Shown: piece after piece, positions 1 to 11,500 of the stretch
Layout: the number at the start of each line of letters is the position of its first letter
How positions within the stretch are numbered: the stretch's first letter is position 1
NCBI RefSeq assembly: GCF_032854445.1
Contig: NC_088300.1
Span: forward strand, 184,001 to 248,000
Origin: Liolophura sinensis
Taxonomy: Eukaryota; Mollusca; Polyplacophora; Chitonida; Chitonidae
Length of the DNA stretch: 64,000 nucleotides
Direction: 5' to 3'
Translations under genes and position numbers: made by a program
The notes under the pieces: generated by a model
The model's input: only the letters and a program-made list of their open reading frames with translations
What the model was told of the DNA's origin: nothing
Databases searched by the model: none

Positions 1-877
1 GTATATACCAGTGCATCCCAGCATACATGTATATACCAATGCATCCCAGCATACATGTATATACCAGTGCATCCCAGCATACATGTATATACCAGTGCAT
101 CCCAGCATACATGTATATACCAATGCATCCCAGTATACATGTATATACCAGTGCATCCCAGCATACATGTATATACCAATGCATCCCAGCATACATGTAT
201 ATACCAGTGCATCCCAGTATACATGTATATACCAGTGCCTCCCAGCATACATGTATATACCAATGCATCCCAGCATACATGTATATTCCAATGCATCCCA
301 GCATACATGTATATACCAATGCATCCCAGCATACATGTATATACCAGTGCATCCCAGCATACATGTATATACCAATGCATCCCAGCATACATGTATATTC
401 CAATGCATCCCAGCATACATGTATATACCAGTGCCTCCCAGCATACATGTATATACCAATGCATCCCAGCATACATGTATATTCCAATGCATCCCAGCAT
501 ACATGTATATACCAATGCATCCCAGCATACATGTATATACCAATGGATCCCAGCATACATGTATATACCAATGCATCCCAGCATACATGTATATACCAGT
601 GCCTCCCAGCATACATGTATATACCAGTGCATCCCAGCATACATGTATATACCAGTGCCTCCCAGCATACATGTATATTCCAATGCATCCCAGCATACAT
701 GTATATTCCAATGCATCCCAGCATACATGTATATACCAGTGCATCCCAGCATACATGTATATACCAATGCATCCCAGCATACATGTATATTCCAATGCAT
801 CCCAGCATACATGTATATACCAATGGATCCCAGCATACATGTATATACCAATGCATCCAGCATACATGTATATACCA
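1..877. repeat. 28-bp minisatellite, ~31 copies
   Basis: Near-perfect tandem copies of a 28-bp unit containing CATACATGTATATACCA and TGCATCCCAG. Common variants are CAATG/CAGTG, TTCC for TACC, and GGATCC for GCATCC. The array runs off the left edge, so its true length is unknown. It is stop-free in all three + frames because 28 is not a multiple of 3 and the unit contains no stop. The resulting long ORFs are therefore artefacts. It lies in the RyR intron upstream of exon 2417-2503. Confidence 0.95.
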
Positions 878-907
878 AGGACACGTACACAGCTGACTTT
901 ACACTTT

Positions 908-2010
908 TATGATGTCTCATGATCCTCTCCACAAGTCAATCTGGTTTCAGAGCCCAACACTCCTGTCTGACAGCACTTACAAAAATAACTGAACAATGGG
1001 CAAGTGCTATGGGTATGGATAATGAAGACATTGTAGGTGCTATCATGATAGACTTTAAAAAACCCTTTGACTTGGTGGCCCATATTTACCAGTTTAGTAA
1101 CACAACTCTCACATGGTTTTCCTCTTACCTGACATCAAGGATGCAAAGAGTGTCAGTTAGTAACATCTATTCAGCTCCTCTGACTGTTCAGAGCGGCGTA
1201 CCTGAGGGTTCTATACTGGGCCCTTTACTGTTTATCTGTTTTTCAATGACATGGTACTTTGTGTAAATGAGTGTAGCATTGACAACTATACAGATGACAC
1301 AACCTTGTGTGTTTCATCCAAGACTGTGTTAGAGCTTGAACAAAAGCTTCAAGCTGATATCAAAGTACTGAAAATTGGTGTCTCCAGAATAAGATGACTA
1401 TTCATCAAAATAAGACCAAGTTCATGTTGATAGGTTCTGCCAGAAAAATAAAGAATAGTACAATTGACTATACACCATCAATAAGCATTAATAAGGTACC
1501 AATTGAAAGAGTGTATAACCAAAAGCTGCTTGGTTTCCATCTTGATGACAGCCTCGAGTTTAATTTTCATGTTAATCATGTATGCTCAACAGTTTCAAAA
1601 TTGCTTCCTGTCAGGAGGAAAAACAGAACACTTTTCCCAGAAAACATTCGACTGCTGTTTTGTAACAGCTTTATACTACCTCACATTTATTATTGCTTAA
1701 GTATTTAGGGGAACTGCTCTAAAGACCTTTTACATCAAGTTTTCAAACTGCAGAAAACTGCTGTCCGTCTTATGCTGAATGTGGACAGACAGACCCCAAC
1801 AACAGTTCTTTTCTGTTCGGTTACAATGGCTTACTATTTATCAACTTGTAGACTACTGCAAGGTTATCAGTTTATACAAATCCCTTAATGAGTGTTTCCC
1901 AGCATATTTGTCAGCTTTATTCTCAATTGAATTAAACCCTGCTGTTAATTTAAAATCTACTACTGCAGTTAAACTAAAAACACCTTTCCTAAAAGAATTT
2001 TTTATTCGTT
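908..2010 (+). mobile_element. Decayed non-LTR retrotransposon, reverse transcriptase fragment (CR1/Jockey-like)
   Basis: Three overlapping reading frames together spell a LINE reverse transcriptase: GFRAQHSCLTAL (finger motif), a motif-A-like IDFKKPFDLV, the GVPEGSILGPLLF block, a YTDDT catalytic-box variant of YADDT, then KTKFMLIGSA, the LLGFHLDD region and ILPHIYYCLSI. The frame changes near 1240 and again near 1385, and there are stops near 1706, so the copy is dead. No 5' ORF or endonuclease domain is visible, so it is 5'-truncated. The 3' side ends at a T-rich tract near 2000-2025. It sits inside an RyR intron, between a 28-bp minisatellite and a ~47-bp repeat. It could belong to CR1, L2 or a related clade; I cannot separate these by eye. 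Confidence 0.85.
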
Positions 2011-2025
2011 TTTTTTTTTTTTTTT

Positions 2026-2138
2026 GGTAAGAGTGTAGTCAGTTTGAATGGGGCTTATAGGGCCACAGGTTTGGTAAGAGTGTAGTCGTTTTGAATGGGG
2101 CTTATAGGGCCACAGGTTTGGTAAGAGCGTAGTCAGTT
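2026..2138. repeat. ~47-bp tandem repeat, ~2.4 copies
   Basis: GGTAAGAGTGTAGTC followed by TTGAATGGGGCTTATAGG and GCCACAGGTTT, starting at 2026, 2073 and 2120. It directly follows a run of about 19 T at the end of the LINE fragment. Each unit begins with a donor-like GGTAAGAG. Confidence 0.85.
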
Positions 2139-2416
2139 CGGCCGTAACTTTTTTGGTAAGTGTTGTGAGAGACTGGCAAAGCTGTAAAGCTAATGCAAAA
2201 GGAAGGATGACAATGTCAGTGTTTTTACCTGTAGTCTTAGTTCTCATAGCCTTTTCTGTTTTTTATCTATCTTTAAGCTCATTATTACTGGTGGATATCA
2301 CCTTAACTGTTGTGGCATCTGGTATTGTTGTATATTACTGTGCGCTTATTGTGTGTTTATTGGTCCACGTGTGTGTTGTACATGTAAAGAAGATGCTGTA
2401 ATCTTTGATCACAGAG

Positions 2417-2503
2417 TTCCAGAATTACCTGAGGACCCAGGCAGGTAACACGACGACGGTCAACATTATTATCTGTACAGTGGATTACCTGCTCAGATTA
2501 CAG
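2417..2503 (+). CDS. RyR: RyR exon (first in window), RIH-associated region
   Basis: Encodes 29 residues including [14 protein letters not shown] and [13 protein letters not shown], a highly conserved RyR segment. It ends in phase 0 at CAG|GTCAGT. The 5' edge is ambiguous: AG at 2413-2414 (exon starting AG-TTC) or AG at 2415-2416 (exon starting TTC) both fit. The preceding exon is not in the window. Confidence 0.88.
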
Positions 2504-5500
2504 GTCAGTGACCGGTGGGAGTAGAACTGTTTGTTTTCTCAGAGTGACTTGATGGGTGAGTCAAAGGTGGTGACATCAATGACTCCACACTACAGCCGCC
2601 TAGCATATCATACCTCGTGGTCAGATTTTTATTTTGTACAAACTTTCACTTAGCTGAAACGTGGTACATTATTTTGTTAGAGATGATCCCTTTTGTTGAT
2701 TTTTATGTATATGTTTGTTACTGTTGAGAGAATGTTGATGTCACCTAAGTATTGCAACTATTGTCAGTGCTCTTCTGGTATAATAATTTTGTGTGATTCT
2801 GAACATGGATTTTCATTACAGGAGTCTATCATGGACTTCTACTGGCATTATTCTGGTAAAGATATCATCGATTCTGCGGGTAAAGATAATTTCTGTCGAG
2901 CAATCAAAGTGGCCACTCAGGTGTTCAGGACCCTTACTGAGTACATACAGGTAAATATACACACCCTTACTGAGTACATACAGGTAAATATACACACCCT
3001 TACTGAGTACATACAGGTAAATATACACACCCTTACTGAGTACATACAGGTAATTATATACACCCTTACTGAGTACATACAGGTAAATATACACACCCTT
3101 ACTGAGTACATACAGGTAAATATACACACCCTTGCTGAGTACATACAGGTAAATATACACACCCTTACTGAGTACATACAGGTAAATATACACACCCTTA
3201 CTGAGTACATACAGGTAAATATACACACCCTTACTGAGTACATACAGGTAAATATACACACCCTTACTGAGTACATACAGGTAAATACACACACCCTTAA
3301 GGAGTACATACAGTTAAATATACACACCCTCACGGAGTACATACAGGTAAATATACACACCCTTACTGAGTACATACAGGTAAATATACACACCCTTACT
3401 GAGTACATACAGGTAAATATACACACCCTTACTGAGTACATACAGGTAATTATATACACCCTTACTGAGTACATACAGGTAAATATACACACCCTTACTG
3501 AGTACATACAGGTAAATATACACACCCTTGCTGAGTACATACAGGTAAATATACACACCCTTACTGAGTACATACAGGTAAATATACACACCCTTACTGA
3601 GTACATACAGGTAAATATACACACCCTTACTGAGTACATACAGGTAAATATACACACCCTTGCTGAGTACATACAGGTAATTATACACACCCTTGCTGAG
3701 TACATACAGGTAAATATACACATCCTCACGGAGTACATACAGGTAAATATACACTGTCATTGGACACTTTTGCCCTGGTAGGTGTCCATAAGTATCAGGT
3801 TCTGAAGTAAGCCCGTATCTTGTGTAATGATCCAAGTACATTTGACCTTTGACCTTTGACCTGGAGTCTTTGTTTCTTCAGGGTCCGTGCTCCCTCAACC
3901 AGCTGGCCCTGGCACACAGTAGGCTTTGGGATGCTGTTGGAGGATTCCTCTACATCTTTGCCCACATGCAGAATAAATTATCAAAGGTGAGATGTAGGTC
4001 AAATTTTTCAGGTGACATTCATTCACCCACCTTAATACACAGTGACCAAGTTCGACACCTAACACCTTATTATCATTATTATTATTATTAATGAATGTAT
4101 TATTTAAAGCAATTTTTTATGGTAATTTTGTAATGAATCGTGTATATGTGATGATTGCTTAGTACATTGAAACTGAATGTAATGCTTAACATTATAGTAA
4201 ATGTTGACAGAATGTGTAATTTTGCACTCAAAGTTGATGTGTAATTTTGTACAAAATATAGACAATGTGAGTAAATTTGTACACTGCTGAATGTTGATCA
4301 GGCATTATTTTGCATTGAATGTTGACTTGGATATATAAACGTTTGGACCAAAACTATAATCTCTGTACTAAATGTTAACAGGATGCTGATCAACTGGAAC
4401 TCCTCCGAGAATTCATGAAACTGCAGAAGGAAATGATGATCATGTTGCTGTCCATGTTGGAAGGTAAGTAACTGTGTGTTTCTTGGCTGTCCATGTTGGA
4501 AGGTAAATAACTGTGTGTGTCTTTGCTGTCCATGTTGGAAGGTAAATAACTGTGTGTTTCTTGGCTGTCCATGTTGGAAGGTAAATAACTGTGTGTGTCT
4601 TTGCTGTCCATGTTGGAAGGTAAATAACTGTGTGTTTCTTGGCTGTCCATGTTGGAAGGTAAATAACTGTGTGTGTCTTTGCTGTCCATGTTGGAAGGTA
4701 AATAACTGTGTGTTTCTTGGCTGTCCATGTTGGAAGGTAAATAACTGTGTGTGTCTTGGCTGTCCACGTTGGAAGGTAAATAACTGTGTGTGTCTTGGCT
4801 GTTCATGTTGGAAGGTAAATAACTGTGTGTCTTGGCTGTTCTTGTTGGAAGGTAAATAGCTTTGTGTTTCTTGGCTGTCCATGTTGGAAGGTAAATAACT
4901 TTGTGTTTCTTGGCTGTTCATGTTGAAAGGTAAATAACTGTGTGTCTTGGCTGTCCATGTTGGAAGGTAAATAGCTTTGTGTTTCTTGGCTGTCCATGTT
5001 GGAAGGTAAATAACTGTGTGTTTCTTGGCTGTCCATGTTGGAAGGTAAATAACTGTGTGTATCTTGGCTGTCCATGTTGGAAGGTAAATAACTGTGTGTG
5101 TCTTGGCTGTTCATGTTGTAAGGTAAATAACTTTGTGTGTCTTGGCTGTTCTTGTTGGAAGGTAAATAACTGTGTGTTTCTTGGCTGTCCATGTTGGAAG
5201 GTAAATAACTGTGTGTGTCTTGGTTGTCCATGTTGGAAGGTAAATAACTGTGTGTCTTGGCTGTTCTTGTTGGAAGGTAAATAGCTTTGTGTGTCTTGGC
5301 TGTCCATGTTAGAAGGTAAATAACTGTGTGTTTCTTGGCTGTCCATGTTGGAAGGTAAATAACATGTGTGTTTCTTGGGCTGTCCATGTTAGAATGTAAA
5401 TAACTGTGTGTTTCTTGGCTGTCCATGTTAGAAGGTAAATAACTGTGTGTGTCTTGGCTGTCCATGTTGGAAGGTAAATAGCTTTGTGTTTCTTGGCTGT

Positions 5501-8500
5501 CCATGTTGGAAGGTAAATAACTGTGTGTGTCTTGGCTGTCCATATTGGAAGGTAAATAACTTTGTGTTTCTTGGCTGTTCATGTTGAAAGGTAAATAACT
5601 GTGTGTCTTGGCTGTCCATGTTGGAAGGTAAATAACTGTGTGTCTTGGCTGTTCTTGTTGGAAGGTAAATAGCTTAGTGTTTCTTGCTGTCCATGTTGGA
5701 AGGTAAATAACTGTGTGTGTCTTGGTTGTCCATGTTGGAGGTAAATAGCTTTGTGTTTCTTGGCTGTCCATGTTGGAAGGTAAATAACTGTGTGTGTCTT
5801 GGTTGTCCATATTGGAAGGTAAATAACTTGTGTGTTTCTTGGATGTCATGTTAGAAGGTAAATAACTGTGTGTTTCTTGGCTGTTCTTGTTGTAAGGTAA
5901 ATAACTGTGTGTGTCTTGGCTGTCCATGTTGGAAGGTAAATAACTGTGTGTTACTTAGCTGTCCATGTTGGAAGGTAAATAGCTTTCTGTGTCTTGGCTG
6001 TCCACGTTGGAAGGTAAATAACTGTGTGTTAATTTAGCTGTCCATGTTAGAAGGTAAATAACTGTGGGTTACTTAACTGTCCATGTTGGAAGGTAAATAA
6101 CTTTGTGTTTTTTTACTAAGAATTCCATTTACATGTAGAAGATTGTGGTACACTTGTACACTGGAGTGGTGGTGGTGATGTCTCTGTACTGATATTAGAT
6201 GTACATTAAATAACTGTTCACTCTGTACATCACTAACATTGTGTGGTGTTTTACTCTTCCTTAGGCAATGTGATGAATGGGCCAATCGGAAAGCAGATGG
6301 TGGATACTTTGGTCGAGTCATCGGCCAATGTGGAGTAAAGAACAGTTGAAATATTGGTCTTCCTTAATATTTTGTGTGCTTTTTATGAAATGCTAGATAG
6401 TCAGTAATGTATTCAAGAGGAATATTATTTTTGTGGTTGAAATGGGGCTATGTAAAATCTGAATGAAAAGCCTCTGTCCCATTGTTATAATTTCTAGCTA
6501 CTTTATGTACATATTCTTACTGCTTATTTGCTTTCAGATGATTCTGAAATTCTTCGACATTTTCTTGAAGATGAAAGACCTGACCACTTCTGAAGCTTTC
6601 CTGGTAACACTACCCTTTTGAGTGAAAGTCTTGGTTGATGAAGTTTAATTTAATTCAAGAATACAATCTTTCACATATTTATGAGGGTTTGACCATTTCA
6701 TTAATAGGCATCACATTTCCCTTTAATTTTGTTGTACTGTAAATTTGTTAACATTTTCAACTTCATTTACCGTATTCCGTGTATAGTTTAGCCGATTATT
6801 CTGCAAAGTGCATCTCATGATTCCCTGTGTCTGGTTGCGATTCTTGTTAATTGGACACAGCTGGGGTAGGGTGGAGGTTGGGGGAGGGGGTACAGCGGGA
6901 CTCTGAGGAGAGGAGTGTGTTGACGGAATTGTGCATACATGTGACAAAACCAATAATCATCTAATCATTCGATTATGTCCATATACAGTGTTGCTCCCAG
7001 ACAGGAGAAATTTTACATTATTTAACGTAAGTTATTTCACGGATCAAAAAAAAAATACACAACAAATAACATTTTAATGATGATCTAGATGGACAAGTGT
7101 GGACACCCTGCTCTCAGCCCATGCCTGGGGAGTTTACCTCGTATGGCCAGGACTAGCCACCAGACTGTCACTGGGGATTAACACCCTTCTCTCATCCCAT
7201 GCCTGGGGAGTTTACCTCATGTGGCGAGGACTGGCCGCCAGACTGTCACTGGGGATTAACGCCCTTCTCTCAGTCCATGCCTGGGGAGTTTACCTCATGT
7301 GGCCAGGACTGGCCGGCAGACTGTCACTGGGGATTAACACCCTTCTCTCAGCCCATGCCTGGGGAGTTTACCTCATGTGGCCAGGACTGGCCACCAGACT
7401 GTCACTGGGGATTAACACCCTTCTCTCAGTCCATGCCTGGGGAGTTTACCTCGTGTGGCCAGGACTGGCCGGCAGACTGTCACTGGGGATTAACACCCTT
7501 CTCTCAGTCCATGCCTGGGGAGTTTACCTCATGTGGCCAGGACTGGCCTCCAGACTGTCACTGGGGATTAACACCCTTCTCTCAGCCCATGCCTGGGGAG
7601 TTTACCTCATGTGGCCAGGACTGGCCACCAGACTGTCACTGGGGATTACTGCACAGCAGCTTTAATCGGTTAAACTTCATGGCGAGAAATTCTCGACCAT
7701 TAAATACAGTAAATGGAATTTACACCTACATTTTCCTGTATTTAATGAATGTGGTCTTATTTCCAGGCATACTCACTTGGGACATGTAGAAAGAGACTGA
7801 TATGAACACATTTTCTTCCATTTTAAAAAAACAATGTTGAATTTAGTTTTACCATAAATACAATGTCAAAAATAGGCTTAATTATTATTTTGTTTTTTTT
7901 TCCAGTTAATTTAAATGCATCATTGGCAACTTAAGTGAGATATGCTATGTAACTGTCTGTCAAAATTGTGAATTATTATATGAAATGTCAGTGATAACTT
8001 AGAGGAAATTGATCTGTTTGTGGTGATGTGTTGATATTTTAGTCATGTCTTGCTGATTTTAGGAATTTGACACCAACAAAGATGGCTATATTTCAGCCAG
8101 AGAGTTTAGAAAGGCCATGGAAGGGTTAAAAATGTTTGCACGGTTAGTATTAACTTTGTGTTTACCTATGCCCCAGTGGGAACCCCTATGCCCCAGGGGG
8201 AACCCCTCGTGTTGAACAACATGACTTTTATTTACATCTTTACACTTCTAGGAGTTTGATACTAATAAAGATGGGTGGATTTCGTGCAAAGAATTCCGCA
8301 GGGCCATGGAAGCTCAAAAAGTTTATTCGGAGTAAGTCCGCTTGCAGCACGGACAATATTTGCCCCCCATATATGTGACTTGAGGTCACATGAACACATT
8401 GACCCCTGACCCCTCTGCTCACATGATCGCATCCATCCAATCAAATTCACCGCTACTATTTACCAGTTGGTGTGAGTTCATCATTAATACTTTTTACTGT

Positions 8501-11500
8501 GTTTCTTTTGAGAAGTCTAATATTGGATCAGTCTGCCTTGATTTGAATTTCCTGATATAAGACTGATTGTGTGATGGAATTTTTATTTAATATGAAATAA
8601 TTTGTGGAAGTGATTTGCAATGACCTCAATGTTAAGTGTGGTTTGATTGTAAAATGTTGTTGAAGCTAATACAGAAAACATGCCTGCCTGTTGACATTTT
8701 TTGACTGTTTATTGACAATATAAACTACAAAAGTTAAGGCTGCTATTTTTTTTTGAATGAATGTAAAAGCTTTGTTTCTCTGTTTAAAAACCTGTGTGTG
8801 AAACCCCCTGTGTTACAGTTCAAAGCTGGCCTGAGTTCACACCACTGTGTTGATTACTGCACCCTTTGCCCCCAGCCCTCCGCCCACCTCCAACTCCTGC
8901 TTTTTCATTTCATTTAACCCTGATTTTTATAATCTAATCTCTGTTTTTATTCACAATGCACATAACTATGCGCTTTGGGGTGAAATGATATTGTTATACC
9001 TGGTACCTCCAGAGTAGCCCAGTTTAGTGTCTGTTGTTTATTAATAGGAGCAGTAGGATAAAGTCAATTGAATATTGTATGTGACGGGATGTTTCTAAGT
9101 TTGTAAAATTTCCTGTGAATCTCCCAGTTAGACTGGTATTTATCTGTACGCTCATCTTCTGTTGTATGTGCAGTTTTCTTTGCTCTCTTATACTAGATTG
9201 GGACATGTTCACCTGTCAGTGTATGTTGGTTAGAGTCTGTGCATTATACAAGTATGGTAATGTCTGGTGATAATGGTCAGCCTTTGACCCATGTGCTAAT
9301 CTCTGCGTGCGTTATGATCCTCAGTGAGGAGATAGATTACGTGATGATGTGTGTGGATGCTAACCAGGACGGCAAAGTGGACTTCCAGGAGTTTACAGAC
9401 CGATTCCACAACCCAGCCAAGGATATCGGCTTCACCATGTCTGTACTGCTGACCAACCTCTCCGAGCACATGACCAACGACCCAAGGTCACATGACTTCT
9501 CCAATTTTTGTGCACTATAAGCCCACATCAATTTTATTTTGTGTTTTATAGGCAATCCGACAATAAAAATATTCCTGTTTTTCAAGGCTTTTCAACCACG
9601 TAAATATTTCTTTAACACGAAAAGTTGCTGGGACAATCTAACATTTCAAATAAATTGATTGATTTTTCAGTTCTGTTTTTATTTTGATACCCTCTTCTGA
9701 CACTGGAAAAAAATGCATTCTGCTGGCAAAACAAAAAGTTTGGTGCATCATAATTTAAATATCCAGTGATATCCAGGCAGAACAGGAAGCATTTTGACAT
9801 AGAATGCAGTCAGGGTCATCTGTTATTTTAGGAGGTCACAGAAGTGCTAATACAATCCATCTTTCTGTCCTCAGATTGGATAAGATCCTGGAGAAAGCCA
9901 AACCCGTCCTGGACTACTTTAACATGTACCTGGGTCGTATTGAGATCCTGGGAAGCAGTAATAGGATTGAGCGCGTGTACTTTGAGATCAAACAGTCTCA
10001 TATTGACCAATGGGAAAAGCCACAGATCAAGGTAGTATGGCTGTGGCCATTTGTTTGTCATGTGTCAGAACGTGTGGAAATATTGGTCATATGGAGCTAA
10101 CAGTGTTGTGGCTTCTTCTTCCGTCTGATGACTTCATATGTGTAAATACTGCCCATATTGGCATATGCTCACAATTCTCTGGCCTCTTTCCAGTATTTTA
10201 TAGCTGTTTAGCTGTACAATTGTACATGTAAATACCATCTTCACTGTCCATTTGTTTGCCATATGGCTAAATACCAGTAAAATGTGAAAAAAAAAAACTG
10301 TAGAAAAAGCTGAATGGCTGAAACCAGACAGCTACCCCGTACAATGATAACACATCAGGTGAAACCAGACAGCCACCCCGCACAATGATAACATATCAGG
10401 TGAAACCAGACAGCTACCCCGTACAACGTGCAATGATAGCACATCAGGTGAAACCAGACAGCTACCCAGTACAATGATAACACATCAGGTGAAACCAGAC
10501 AGCTACCCTGCACAATGATAACACATCAGGTGAAACCAGACAGCTACCCAGTACAATGATAACACATCAGGTGAAACCAGACAGATACCCTGTATAATGA
10601 TAACACATCAGGTGAAGCCAGATAGCTACCCCGCACAATGATAACACATCAGGTGAAACCAGACAGCTACCCAGTACAATGATAACACATCAGGTGAAAC
10701 CAGACAGCTACCCTGCACAATGATAACACATCAGGTGAAACCAGACAGCTACCCAGTACAATGATAACACATCAGGTGAAACCAGACAGATACCCTGTAT
10801 AATGATAACACATCAGGTGAATCCAGACAGCTACCATGTACAATGATAACACATCAGGTGAAACTAGGCTACCATGTGCAATGATAACACATCAGGTGAA
10901 GCCAGATAGCTACCCCGCACAATGATAACACATCAGGTCAAACCAGACAGCTACCCTGTACAACGTACAATGATAGCACATCAGGTCAAACCAGACAGCT
11001 ACCCAGTGCAATGATAACACATCAGGTGAAACCAGACAGATACCCTGTATAATGATAACACATCAGGTGAAACCAGATAGCTACCCTGTACAATGATAAC
11101 ACATCAAGTGAAGCCAGACAGCTACCATGTACAATGATAACACATCAAGTGAAGCCAGACAGCTACCATGTACAGTGATAACACATCAGGTGAAACCAGA
11201 CAGCTACCATGTACAATGATAACACATCAAGTGGAACCAGACAGCCACCCTGTACAATGATGACACATCAGGTGGAACCAGACAGCTACGCAGTACAATG
11301 ATAACACATCAGGTGAAACCAGGCAGATACCCTGTACAATGATAACACATCAAGTGGAACCAGACAGCCACCCTGTACAATGATAACACATCAGGTGGAA
11401 CCAGACAGCTACCATGTACAATGATAACACATCAGGTGGAACCAGACAGCTACCATGTACAATGATAACACATCAGGTGGAACCAAACAGCTACCATGTA

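Noticed and set aside
11-922. Three overlapping 285-303-codon ORFs
   Set aside because: All are translations of the 28-bp minisatellite in three frames; no protein signal beyond periodicity.
2816-3841. Minus-strand repeat ORFs of 158-273 codons
   Set aside because: Reverse-strand readings of the 33-bp array.
4298-5927. Minus-strand ORFs rich in [13 protein letters not shown] and + strand CPCWKVNNC repeats
   Set aside because: Frames of the 39-bp array; they begin and end with the array.
8063-8331. Both EF-hand exons used together as two EF-hands
   Set aside because: Each is 3n+2 long, so joint use shifts the frame; alternation fits better.
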